Of a stretch of 6,479 nt of DNA, positions 1-6,479 are shown one piece after another. Numbering within the stretch: position 1 is the stretch's first letter; each line of letters begins with the position of its first letter. A program made the translations under genes and the position numbers. Source of the DNA: Flavobacteriales bacterium (lineage in GTDB: Bacteria > Bacteroidota > Bacteroidia > Flavobacteriales_E > Vicingaceae); assembly GCA_002402165.1 (NCBI GenBank), contig NVVI01000008.1:8172-14650 (forward strand). The letters are read 5' to 3'. A model generated the notes under the pieces. It saw only the letters and a program-made list of their open reading frames with translations, ran no database searches and was not told the origin of the DNA.

Positions 1-789
1 AATTCCATTTTCTCCAATGGTAACCACTTCTAGTTTTAAGCCATTAAGAACAATGCCCTTATTTTGATCAGCGCCAAAAATCATTGGTTTTCCATGCTCC
101 AGCCATAATTGCCTATCCAATTTTACATCTTTCGCTGTTACACTAGCAAACACCTTGTCATTAAAAATGATGCAGTTTTGTAAAATCTCAACCAAAGAAG
201 TTCCCTTGTGTTTTTCCGCCTCGATAAGAACTTCTGTCATTCTTTTCGGATCAATATCAATAACTCTTGCAAAAAAGTTTGCCTCAGCACCTAGTGCCAA
301 TTTTCCTGGATTAAAACTTCTATCAACCGTTCCTTGGGGAGATGATTTTGTTTTTAAACCTGTTGATGAAGTAGGTGAAAACTGTCCTTTTGTTAAACCA
401 TAAATCTCGTTGTTAAACAACAATATATTTATGTCAATATTTCTTCTTAATGCATGAATGTAGTGGTTTCCTCCAATTGCCAAAGCATCTCCATCACCAG
501 TAACTTGCCAAACGCTTAAATTAGGATTAGCCAATTTTACACCGGTAGCAAATGCAGGAGCTCTTCCATGTATGGTGTGAAAACCATACGTACTCATGTA
601 ATAAGGAAACCGAGATGAACATCCAATTCCCGAAACGAATACGATGTCCTCTTTCTCTTTTCCAATTTCAGGTAATGCTTTTTGTACTGCTTTTAATATC
701 GCATAGTCGCCACAACCTGGGCACCATCTAATATCTTGGTTAACTTCAAAATCTCTAAATGTTAACTCCTCTTTCACTAAATGTTCCAT
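1..789 (-). CDS. korB: 2-oxoglutarate:ferredoxin oxidoreductase, beta subunit (KorB), partial at its C-terminus
   Basis: This is the beta subunit of a cytoplasmic 2-oxoacid:ferredoxin oxidoreductase. It binds thiamine diphosphate and the [4Fe-4S] cluster that carries electrons from the decarboxylated 2-oxoacid to ferredoxin. I translated 263 codons from the ATG at 789-787; the frame stays open to base 1. Relatives are usually somewhat over 300 residues, so the C-terminal part is outside the window. The N-terminus carries RWCPGCGD (cysteines 23 and 26), then GIGCSS (Cys57) and LQNC (Cys206). Together these match the four-cysteine cluster pattern of two-subunit oxidoreductases. TGDGDA at 97-102 followed by NNEIYGLTKGQ is the Mg-thiamine diphosphate signature. 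HGRAPAFATG is also typical of KorB. The start lies 2 bases past the korA stop and has its own GGAG. The 2-oxoglutarate preference is inferred from overall resemblance and from the adjacent sucA; a pyruvate or branched-chain preference is not excluded. Confidence 0.93.
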   Translation of the reverse strand, partial: MEHLVKEELTFRDFEVNQDIRWCPGCGDYAILKAVQKALPEIGKEKEDIVFVSGIGCSSRFPYYMSTYGFHTIHGRAPAFATGVKLANPNLSVWQVTGDGDALAIGGNHYIHALRRNIDINILLFNNEIYGLTKGQFSPTSSTGLKTKSSPQGTVDRSFNPGKLALGAEANFFARVIDIDPKRMTEVLIEAEKHKGTSLVEILQNCIIFNDKVFASVTAKDVKLDRQLWLEHGKPMIFGADQNKGIVLNGLKLEVVTIGENGI

Positions 790-791
790 AA

Positions 792-2630
792 TTAAGCTCC
801 AATTAAGTTGTTAAATTCAGTTATCAATTGCTTTTTAGAAAATGGAAGCCCTTGTATCTTGTTGTATTGTAAATAATCAAATTGTGGGATTTCAGCTCTT
901 AGCAATTTAACAAATTGTCCATCATTTAATTCACAAACCACAATTTTCTTAAACTTGGCAAATACCTCAGCTGTATTTTTAGGTAAAGGATTTATAAAAT
1001 TGAAATGAACGTGAGCAATGGGTTTTCCATCAGCCAACATCTCACTTGTTGAAGTATGTAGACTTCCATAAGTTCCACCCCAACCAACTACCAATACATC
1101 TGCATGCTCATCTCCATCAATCTCTAAATCAGGAATAAAATTAGCTACACGAGCCACTTTTTCTGCACGTACCTTTACCATTTCTTCATGGTTATTTGGA
1201 TCGTAAGAAATATTCCCTGTAATCGCTTGCTTTTCTAAGCCTCCTATCCGATGTTCTAAACCCTTAGTTCCAGGGATTGCCCAAGTTCTGTTTAACTTAT
1301 CTTCAGCTCTTGTATAAGGATTCCAGTTTTCCGTTCCTTCAAGAGCAAAAGCAGGATTAATATCTTCCATTTCTCCAACACTTTTAATTCTCCATGGTTC
1401 AGATCCGTTAGCGATAAACCCATCTGACAGTAAAATAACAGGGGTCATGTGTTCTACCGCTAATTTTGCAGCTTTATAGGCAAAATCAAAACAATTAGAA
1501 GGAGTACTTGCTGCAATAACTATTACTGGACTCTCTCCATTTCTTCCATATACCGCCTGCAATAAATCTGATTGTTCAGTTTTAGTAGGCAATCCAGTCG
1601 ATGGCCCTCCTCTTTGTACATTAATAACAACCAACGGTAATTCAACCATCATCGCCAACCCTATCGCTTCTGTTTTTAACGCAAAGCCAGGCCCAGAAGT
1701 GGAAGTCAAAGCTAAACTTCCTGCAAAGCTGGCTCCAATGGCTGCACAAATACTTGCAATTTCATCTTCTGCTTGCAAGGTAATTACCTCGAAATTTTTG
1801 TGTTTTGAAAGTTCATGAAGTATCTCCGAAGCAGGCGTAATTGGATAAGCTCCTAAAAATATTTTTAACCCAGATTTTTCAGCAGCGGCTAAAAACCCCC
1901 ATGCTGTTGCCAAACTTCCTGTTATACTTCTATATCTTCCTTTCGGTAATGTTGCCGGTTTAACAATATAAGATGAAGGTAGTAATTCAACGGTTAAGGC
2001 ATAATTATATCCTGCTTTTAATGCTGCTTTATTCGCTTTAGCAACTTCAGGGAGCTTTTTAAACTTGGTGTCTAAAAAGTTTTCTGTCACCTCCAAAGAG
2101 CGATTAAATAACCAATAAATAATACCTAAAGCAAACATGTTTTTACTCCGATTTCTGCTTTTATTTTCTATATCACAGTTCGCTACACACTCCTTATTTA
2201 GTTTAGTTATTGGGACTTCAATTAAGTTGTATGCCTCTAATGATCCATCCTCTAATGGATTACTTTTATATCCCGCTTTCTCAAAATCTTTTGTTTTAAA
2301 ACTGTCACTGTCAATAATAATTGTCCCTCCATCTTTAATCCAATCTATATTAGCTAATAATGCAGCAGGATTCATTGCAATTAAAACATCTGCTTCATCG
2401 CCAGGAGAAAAAATTCGATTACTACCAAATTGTATTTTAAATCCACTCACTCCTGCCACAGTTCCTATCGGGGCTCTAATTTCAGCTGGAAAATCAGGAA
2501 AAGTAGCCAAATCATTACCTATAAAAGCTGTTGTATTGCTAAATTGAGTCCCTGTAAGTTGCATCCCATCACCTGAATCTCCAGCAAATTTGATGACAAC
2601 TTGGTCTATTTCTTCTGTTACTTTAGGCAT
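792..2630 (-). CDS. korA: 2-oxoglutarate:ferredoxin oxidoreductase, fused gamma-alpha subunit (KorA)
   Basis: This subunit partners KorB to convert 2-oxoglutarate and CoA to succinyl-CoA and CO2 while reducing ferredoxin. The 612-residue protein is complete and has the usual length for the fused form. Residues 1 to about 190 are the gamma domain, starting with the loop AGDSGDGMQLTG (16-27). Residues from about 210 to 450 are the alpha (pyrimidine-binding) domain, with GAYPITPAS (Tyr262 to Pro266 being the YPITP signature that contacts the 2-oxoacid), QAEDE, TSTSGPGF (Gly313-Pro314-Gly315) and NVQRGGPSTGLPTKTEQSD. The last 100 or so residues, with VVGWGGTYGS around Trp517, form the transketolase-C-like domain. 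There are no cluster-binding cysteine motifs here, as expected, because the cluster sits in the beta subunit. No separate ferredoxin-like delta subunit is encoded between korA and korB. The start at 2630 is the only suitable Met, since Met23 lies inside the gamma loop. Substrate choice is inferred from similarity and context. Confidence 0.93.
   Translation of the reverse strand: MPKVTEEIDQVVIKFAGDSGDGMQLTGTQFSNTTAFIGNDLATFPDFPAEIRAPIGTVAGVSGFKIQFGSNRIFSPGDEADVLIAMNPAALLANIDWIKDGGTIIIDSDSFKTKDFEKAGYKSNPLEDGSLEAYNLIEVPITKLNKECVANCDIENKSRNRSKNMFALGIIYWLFNRSLEVTENFLDTKFKKLPEVAKANKAALKAGYNYALTVELLPSSYIVKPATLPKGRYRSITGSLATAWGFLAAAEKSGLKIFLGAYPITPASEILHELSKHKNFEVITLQAEDEIASICAAIGASFAGSLALTSTSGPGFALKTEAIGLAMMVELPLVVINVQRGGPSTGLPTKTEQSDLLQAVYGRNGESPVIVIAASTPSNCFDFAYKAAKLAVEHMTPVILLSDGFIANGSEPWRIKSVGEMEDINPAFALEGTENWNPYTRAEDKLNRTWAIPGTKGLEHRIGGLEKQAITGNISYDPNNHEEMVKVRAEKVARVANFIPDLEIDGDEHADVLVVGWGGTYGSLHTSTSEMLADGKPIAHVHFNFINPLPKNTAEVFAKFKKIVVCELNDGQFVKLLRAEIPQFDYLQYNKIQGLPFSKKQLITEFNNLIGA
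797..800 (-). promoter_or_regulatory. Shine-Dalgarno site of korB inside the end of korA
   Basis: Read on the minus strand, GGAG lies 7 bases before the korB ATG and within the last two codons of korA (GGA GCT TAA). The korA stop, a 2-base gap and the korB ATG follow directly. This spacing suggests that ribosomes finishing korA re-initiate on korB, giving matched amounts of the two subunits. It also fixes the korB start. It is the best-placed Shine-Dalgarno sequence in the window; korA and sucA lack one. Confidence 0.6.
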
Positions 2631-2644
2631 TCACAAATTTTCCA

Positions 2645-2652
2645 CAAAAGTA
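2645..2652 (-). promoter_or_regulatory. Predicted -7 promoter element for korAB
   Basis: On the minus strand, TACTTTTG (2652 to 2645) matches the Bacteroidota -7 consensus TAnnTTTG exactly. I find no TTG or TTTG at the distance expected for a -33 element, so the promoter may be weak or may need an activator. Transcription would start a few bases downstream, leaving a leader of only about 8-11 bases before the korA ATG at 2630. That leader contains no Shine-Dalgarno sequence. The start-site position is inferred. Confidence 0.55.
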
Positions 2653-2704
2653 TGATTAATATCATATGTATTTTTAATTCTTTTTCGTAAAAATATAAGG
2701 TATA

Positions 2705-2737
2705 TTGCTGTTAGACTGGTATATTTATCTACTTTTG
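2705..2737 (+). promoter_or_regulatory. Predicted promoter for sucA (sucAB)
   Basis: TACTTTTG at 2730-2737 matches the Bacteroidota -7 consensus TAnnTTTG exactly. A TTG at 2705-2707, preceded by A, lies 22 bases upstream and is a plausible but imperfect -33 element. The inferred start a few bases after 2737 would give a leader of roughly 18-21 bases before the sucA ATG. That leader holds only a purine-rich AAAGTAGAAAG, with no real Shine-Dalgarno sequence, as is common in Bacteroidota. Confidence 0.6.
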
Positions 2738-2761
2738 TGGAACTAATTTCAAAGTAGAAAG

Positions 2762-5482
2762 ATGGATAAATACTCATATCTGAGTAATGTTGAGGGTTCA
2801 GTTATTGAAGAATATTATCAAAAGTACCTCAACAACCCTCAAGATGTTGGTGAAGGGTGGCAAAAATTTTTTGAAGGGTTTGAATTTGCAACGAACAATT
2901 ATGACACTGATGTTCCCGAAGGTTTTGATAAAGAGTTTAAAGTTATTGATTTAATAAATGGGTATCGCTCACGAGGGCATCTTTTTACTAAAACTAATCC
3001 TGTTAGAGCTCGAAGACAATACTTACCTACCCTCGCCATTACAAATTATGGCTTAGAGTCAACTGATTTAGATGCGATTTTTCAAGCTGGTAACGAAGTA
3101 GGACTAGGACCTGCTAAACTTAAAGATATTGTTTCTCATTTGGAAGAAACCTATTGTCAGTCAATTGGAATTGAATTTACTTACATAAGGAAACCTGAAG
3201 AAGTCGCTTGGATTAAAGAAAAAATAGAGCTTAAAAATAGAGCTGTTTTTAATGCTAAAGAAAAAAAACATATCCTACATAAATTAAATCAGGCAGTAGT
3301 TTTTGAACAATTTTTACATAAAAAATTTGTTGGTCAAAAACGATTTTCTTTAGAAGGAAATGAAGCATTAATTCCAGCTTTAGATGCTGTTGTAGAAAAA
3401 GGGTCTGAACTTGGAATTAAGGAGTTTATTATTGGAATGGCTCATCGAGGAAGGCTAAATGTTTTAGCCAATATTTTTAATAAGGCTTACGAAACGGTTT
3501 TTAGTGAATTTGAAGGAAAGGAGTATGAAGATTATCTTTTTGATGGAGATGTAAAATACCATTTAGGTTATTCATGTGATTTGGTTGCAGACAATGGCAA
3601 CAAAGTACACATGACGCTATCTCCCAACCCATCTCACCTAGAAACTGTCGCCCCTATTGTGGAAGGAATTACACGTTCTAAAATAGATACCTATTTAAAA
3701 GACCACAATAAAATTGTTCCTATAATTATCCATGGAGATGCTGCCCTTGCAGGGCAAGGAGTTGTTTATGAGGTGGCACAAATGGCACAACTTGACGGAT
3801 ATAAAGTTGGAGGAACATTACATATTGTGGTAAATAATCAGATTGGTTTTACCACTAACTATTTAGATGGAAGGTCTAGTACTTATTGTACTGATGTTGC
3901 AAAAGTAACTTTATGCCCAGTGTTCCATGTAAATGGAGATGATGTTGAAGCAGTAATTCAAACAGTTAAATTGGCATTAGAATATCGTCAAAAATTCAAT
4001 AAAGACGTTTACATTGATATTTTAGGGTATAGAAAATATGGGCATAATGAAGGTGATGAGCCACGTTTTACTCAGCCTTTATTGTACAAGGCAATTAGTA
4101 AGCACGCTAACCCAAGAGATATCTATTTAGATAAATTAATTGGGGAAGGAATCATCAGTAAAGTTGAAGAAAAGGAACAAGAAAAAGCATTTGGTGATTT
4201 GCTTCAAGAACGTTTAGATCAGTCCAAAGAAATTGAAAAAGCTTCTGTAACACAATTCTTAAAAAGAACTTGGGAAGGACTTGAATATAGCAATAGGGAA
4301 AGTTTTCATGCTTCACCAGAAACGGGTTATGACAAGAAAAAGTTAATCGAGATTGGTAAAAGCATCGCTACTTTACCAGCTGATAAAAAATTCATCAAAA
4401 AGACCACTCGTTTATTTCAAAACCGCTTAAAACAAATTGAAGAAGGCACTCAATTAAGTTGGGATGCTGGAGAATTATTAGCTTATGGCTCATTATTAGA
4501 AGAGGGATATCCAATTCGTTTTACAGGGCAAGATGTTGAAAGAGGAACATTTTCTCACCGACATGCTGTTGTTAAAGTTGAAGATTCTGAAGAAGAATAT
4601 ACTCCACTAAATAATATTTCTAACAAACAAGCTCCACTACATATATACAATTCTTTATTATCAGAATATGCTGTTTTAGGTTTTGAATATGGATATGGAA
4701 TGGCGACTCCAAAAGGACTTACCATTTGGGAAGCACAATTTGGCGATTTTAATAATGGGGCACAAATTATAATTGATCAGTTTTTAAGTGCTGCCGAAGA
4801 TAAATGGAAAACCCAAAATGGATTAGTAATGTTATTACCTCATGGTTATGAAGGACAAGGTGCGGAACATTCTAGTGGTAGAATGGAACGTTTTTTACAA
4901 TTATGTGCAGACAATAATTTACAAGTAGCTAATTGTTCTACTCCAGCTAACTTTTTCCATATTTTAAGAAGACAATTAAAATGGAAATTTAGAAAACCTT
5001 TAATTGTTTTTACCCCTAAAAGTTTATTACGTCATCCAAAATGTGTTTCTAGTCTAGATGATATGGCAACAGGAAGTTTCCAAGAAGTAATAGATGATAA
5101 GAAAAAAGCTGAAGCAGTAGATACTGTCGTTTTTTGTACAGGCAAATTTTACTATGATTTATTAGCAAAAGAAGAAGAATTTGGGGGAGCAGATAATATT
5201 GCTTTAGTAAGAATAGAGCAACTTTATCCTCTACCTAAAAAACAACTAAAAGAGATTTTAGCAAAATATATAAATGCTAAAAAATACATTTGGGCACAAG
5301 AAGAACCTAAAAATATGGGGGCTTGGTCGAGTATGCAACGACATTTTACCTTTGTTGATTTAGAATTGATTTCCTTAAGAGCAAGTGGAGCTCCTGCAAC
5401 TGGATCATCAAAAGCGCACGCAGTAAGACAAGCTGATATAATTAATAAAGTATTTAAAAACGCACTAATTTTAAATAAATAA
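2762..5482 (+). CDS. sucA: 2-oxoglutarate dehydrogenase E1 component (SucA)
   Basis: This is the thiamine-diphosphate-dependent E1 of the NAD-linked 2-oxoglutarate dehydrogenase complex. It decarboxylates 2-oxoglutarate and transfers the succinyl group to the lipoyl arm of E2 in the TCA cycle. The 906-residue protein is complete and of family length. Residues 1 to about 40 (YLSNVEGSVIEEYYQKY...WQKFF) are the E1 N-terminal segment that contacts E2. The cofactor domain carries GMAHRGRLN (His228), KYHLGYS (His267), NPSHLE, HGDAALAGQG (Asp326) and VVNNQIGF (Asn359, Ile361). The Asp-to-Asn spacing of 33 residues is the same as in E. coli SucA. GYRKYGHNEGDEP follows. The second half has TGQDVERGTFSHRH, WEAQFGDFNNGAQ and LLPHGYEGQGAEHSSGR (His694). 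The C-terminal domain includes IEQLYPLP and WAQEEPKNMGAW. It diverges from korA and is followed by sucB in the same direction. The ATG at 2762 matches the family N-terminus. I see no frameshift or missing motif. Confidence 0.97.
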   Translation: MDKYSYLSNVEGSVIEEYYQKYLNNPQDVGEGWQKFFEGFEFATNNYDTDVPEGFDKEFKVIDLINGYRSRGHLFTKTNPVRARRQYLPTLAITNYGLESTDLDAIFQAGNEVGLGPAKLKDIVSHLEETYCQSIGIEFTYIRKPEEVAWIKEKIELKNRAVFNAKEKKHILHKLNQAVVFEQFLHKKFVGQKRFSLEGNEALIPALDAVVEKGSELGIKEFIIGMAHRGRLNVLANIFNKAYETVFSEFEGKEYEDYLFDGDVKYHLGYSCDLVADNGNKVHMTLSPNPSHLETVAPIVEGITRSKIDTYLKDHNKIVPIIIHGDAALAGQGVVYEVAQMAQLDGYKVGGTLHIVVNNQIGFTTNYLDGRSSTYCTDVAKVTLCPVFHVNGDDVEAVIQTVKLALEYRQKFNKDVYIDILGYRKYGHNEGDEPRFTQPLLYKAISKHANPRDIYLDKLIGEGIISKVEEKEQEKAFGDLLQERLDQSKEIEKASVTQFLKRTWEGLEYSNRESFHASPETGYDKKKLIEIGKSIATLPADKKFIKKTTRLFQNRLKQIEEGTQLSWDAGELLAYGSLLEEGYPIRFTGQDVERGTFSHRHAVVKVEDSEEEYTPLNNISNKQAPLHIYNSLLSEYAVLGFEYGYGMATPKGLTIWEAQFGDFNNGAQIIIDQFLSAAEDKWKTQNGLVMLLPHGYEGQGAEHSSGRMERFLQLCADNNLQVANCSTPANFFHILRRQLKWKFRKPLIVFTPKSLLRHPKCVSSLDDMATGSFQEVIDDKKKAEAVDTVVFCTGKFYYDLLAKEEEFGGADNIALVRIEQLYPLPKKQLKEILAKYINAKKYIWAQEEPKNMGAWSSMQRHFTFVDLELISLRASGAPATGSSKAHAVRQADIINKVFKNALILNK

Positions 5483-5497
5483 CAAAAAAACAACATC

Positions 5498-5521
5498 CAA
5501 AAAACAAACTTTTGTTATTTG
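5498..5521. repeat. AT-rich imperfect palindrome between sucA and sucB
   Basis: CAAAAAACAA at 5498-5507 pairs with TTGTTATTTG at 5512-5521 around a 4-base loop (ACTT), with one A-A mismatch. Nine of ten pairs form but nearly all are A-T, so a transcript hairpin would be weak. No T-run follows directly, so it is a poor candidate for an intrinsic terminator. It might be a processing site, an operator or chance in AT-rich DNA. The rest of the 71-base gap shows no clear TAnnTTTG promoter, so sucB is probably co-transcribed with sucA. Confidence 0.3.
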
Positions 5522-5553
5522 CAGTTTGAAATTTGGAGTTTAAATGAAGGATT

Positions 5554-6479
5554 ATGTCTTTAGAAATGAAAGTTCCCTCTCCGGGAGAATCGATAACAGA
5601 AGTAGAGATTGCACAATGGTTGGTGGAAGATGGTGATTACGTTGAAAAAGATCAAACCATTGCAGAAGTGGATTCTGATAAAGCAACCTTAGAATTACCT
5701 GCTGAAGAAGCTGGAATTATTACGCTGAAAGCTGAAGAAGGAGACTTAGTACAAGTTGGTGAAGTTGTCTGTTTAATTAATACTAATGCAGAAAAACCAG
5801 TCAATTTTGAATCCAAAACTGAAACTATAACAAGTAATTCAGATGCTATACCAAATCCTGAACCAGCAACAGCTGTTGATAAAAACGTTAAAGCAACACC
5901 AGTTGCAAAAGAAATGATTGCTGCAAATGACATCAACCCTTCAGAACTCAAAGGAAGTGGTAGCAATGGAAAGATTACAAAAAAAGACATTGGCCTTTAT
6001 CTGAACGGAAAAGAAGGAAAGCAAGGAGAACGCAAGAAAATGAGTATGCTACGAAGAAAAGTAGCCAAACGATTGGTTGCTGTTAAGAACGAAACGGCAA
6101 TGCTAACTACGTTTAACGAAGTTGACATGAAATCAATTATGGACATTAGAGCCATTTACAAAGAAGCTTTTAAAGAGAAACATGGAGTTGGACTAGGGTT
6201 TATGTCATTCTTTACTAAAGCAGTAACTAATGCACTAAAAGAATTTCCAGCAGTTAATTCTATGATGGATGGTGATTATATGATAAGTTATGATTTTGTT
6301 GACATTAGTATTGCAGTAAGTTCCCCAAAAGGTTTAATGGTTCCTGTTGTTAGAGAGGCTCAAGATATGAGTTTAGCCGAAATTGAAACGGAAGTTAAAC
6401 GACTAGCTATAAAAGCACGTGATGGGAAAATTGATCTTTCTGATATGGAAGGAGGAACATTCACCATTACTAATGGTGG
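5554..6479 (+). CDS. sucB: 2-oxoglutarate dehydrogenase E2 component, dihydrolipoyl succinyltransferase (SucB), partial
   Basis: This is the core subunit of the 2-oxoglutarate dehydrogenase complex. It accepts the succinyl group from SucA on a lipoyl lysine and passes it to CoA. I translated 308 codons before the right edge; relatives run to roughly 400, so the catalytic HxxxDG region is missing only because of the window limit. Residues 1 to about 77 are one lipoyl domain, with the lipoylated lysine in VDSDKATLELPA (Lys43). A linker rich in Asn, Ala, Pro and Thr follows. Residues 114-146 (ATPVAKEMIAANDINPSEL...GKITKKDI) form the peripheral subunit-binding domain that holds E1 or E3. The acyltransferase domain starts near residue 163 (MSMLRRKVAKRL). 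It contains NETAMLTTFNEVDMK (179 onward) and ends in FTITNG, closely resembling E. coli SucB, which argues for succinyl- over acetyltransferase. An in-frame TGA at 5545-5547 makes the ATG at 5554 the first possible start. Only a tightly spaced AAGGA (5547-5551) precedes it. Confidence 0.96.
   Translation, partial: MSLEMKVPSPGESITEVEIAQWLVEDGDYVEKDQTIAEVDSDKATLELPAEEAGIITLKAEEGDLVQVGEVVCLINTNAEKPVNFESKTETITSNSDAIPNPEPATAVDKNVKATPVAKEMIAANDINPSELKGSGSNGKITKKDIGLYLNGKEGKQGERKKMSMLRRKVAKRLVAVKNETAMLTTFNEVDMKSIMDIRAIYKEAFKEKHGVGLGFMSFFTKAVTNALKEFPAVNSMMDGDYMISYDFVDISIAVSSPKGLMVPVVREAQDMSLAEIETEVKRLAIKARDGKIDLSDMEGGTFTITNG

Larger units (their letters stand above)
2640..2742. repeat. Inverted pair of 13-base repeats in the divergent promoter region
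   Basis: The sequence TACTTTTGTGGAA is present exactly on the plus strand at 2730-2742 and on the minus strand at 2652-2640, with 77 bases between the copies. Similarity continues upstream of each copy: ATATTTATC (2721-2729) on the plus strand compares with ATATTAATCA (2662-2653) on the minus strand, one mismatch and one inserted base apart. Each copy contains a perfect -7 element plus the bases leading to the presumed transcription start. The repeat could therefore simply be duplicated promoter sequence, or it could also include a binding site for a shared regulator. The upstream extension is AT-rich and weaker evidence than the exact 13 bases. Confidence 0.7.

Noticed and set aside
155..403. 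Plus-strand open frame of 82 codons inside korB
   Set aside because: It lies entirely antisense to a well-supported korB, has no recognisable domain and no promoter or ribosome binding site; it is a by-product of korB codon use.
2137..2547. Plus-strand open frame of 136 codons inside korA
   Set aside because: It is antisense to the conserved gamma domain of korA. The hydrophobic Leu/Ser/Ile-rich product is what AT-rich complementary coding sequence gives; no family resemblance.
2631..2761. Small RNA, riboswitch or small gene in the divergent intergenic region
   Set aside because: The region is 131 bases, mostly A/T, with predicted leaders of about 10 and 20 bases, leaving no room for a riboswitch. 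No start codon with a meaningful frame was seen; promoter sequence explains the structure.
5224..5496. Minus-strand open frame of 90 codons over the 3' end of sucA
   Set aside because: Antisense to the conserved C-terminal domain of sucA, with no domain and no supporting start signals.
5498..5530. Possible intrinsic terminator after sucA
   Set aside because: The only palindrome there is almost purely A-T, has a mismatch and is not followed by a T-run, so a functional terminator is unlikely.
5652..5990. Minus-strand open frame of 112 codons inside sucB
   Set aside because: Antisense to the lipoyl, linker and subunit-binding regions of sucB; composition is low-complexity Ser/Ala/Val and matches nothing I recognise.
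1..6479. Previously undescribed system, mobile element or CRISPR array
   Set aside because: Every long frame belongs to a well-known central metabolism family with intact motifs. I found no direct repeats of array type, transposase, integrase or composition break.

Overview
The window looks like chromosomal core metabolism from an AT-rich member of the Bacteroidota, most likely a flavobacterium-type organism. Three observations support this. The two divergent gene sets are each preceded by a TAnnTTTG -7 element, which is typical of the Bacteroidota primary sigma factor. The KorA protein is a gamma-alpha fusion of about 612 residues paired with a short KorB. The SucA and SucB sequences read as ordinary members of their families, with A/T-ending codons. 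The lineage is inferred from these features; no 16S or other marker is present.

Layout. Bases 1-2630 on the minus strand hold a two-gene operon for a 2-oxoacid:ferredoxin oxidoreductase, probably 2-oxoglutarate specific. The complete gamma-alpha subunit (korA, 792-2630) is followed after 2 bases by the beta subunit (korB), which runs off the left edge. Bases 2631-2761 are a divergent promoter region in which the same 13-base sequence, TACTTTTGTGGAA, occurs once facing each way. Bases 2762-5482 on the plus strand encode the complete E1 subunit (sucA) of the NAD-linked 2-oxoglutarate dehydrogenase complex. A 71-base gap with a weak AT-rich palindrome follows. The E2 subunit (sucB, from 5554) then runs off the right edge.

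Function. The two back-to-back operons encode enzymes for the same carbon conversion, 2-oxoglutarate to succinyl-CoA plus CO2, with different electron acceptors. KorAB passes electrons through a [4Fe-4S] cluster to ferredoxin and is in principle reversible. SucA/SucB with a lipoamide dehydrogenase encoded elsewhere passes them to NAD+ and is in practice irreversible. The shared control region makes this a natural place to set the balance between the two routes. All four reading frames are intact where visible, with catalytic and cofactor motifs present. I see no mobile element, CRISPR array, RNA gene or unfamiliar protein. The points of interest are the gene arrangement and the mirrored promoters, not an unknown system.
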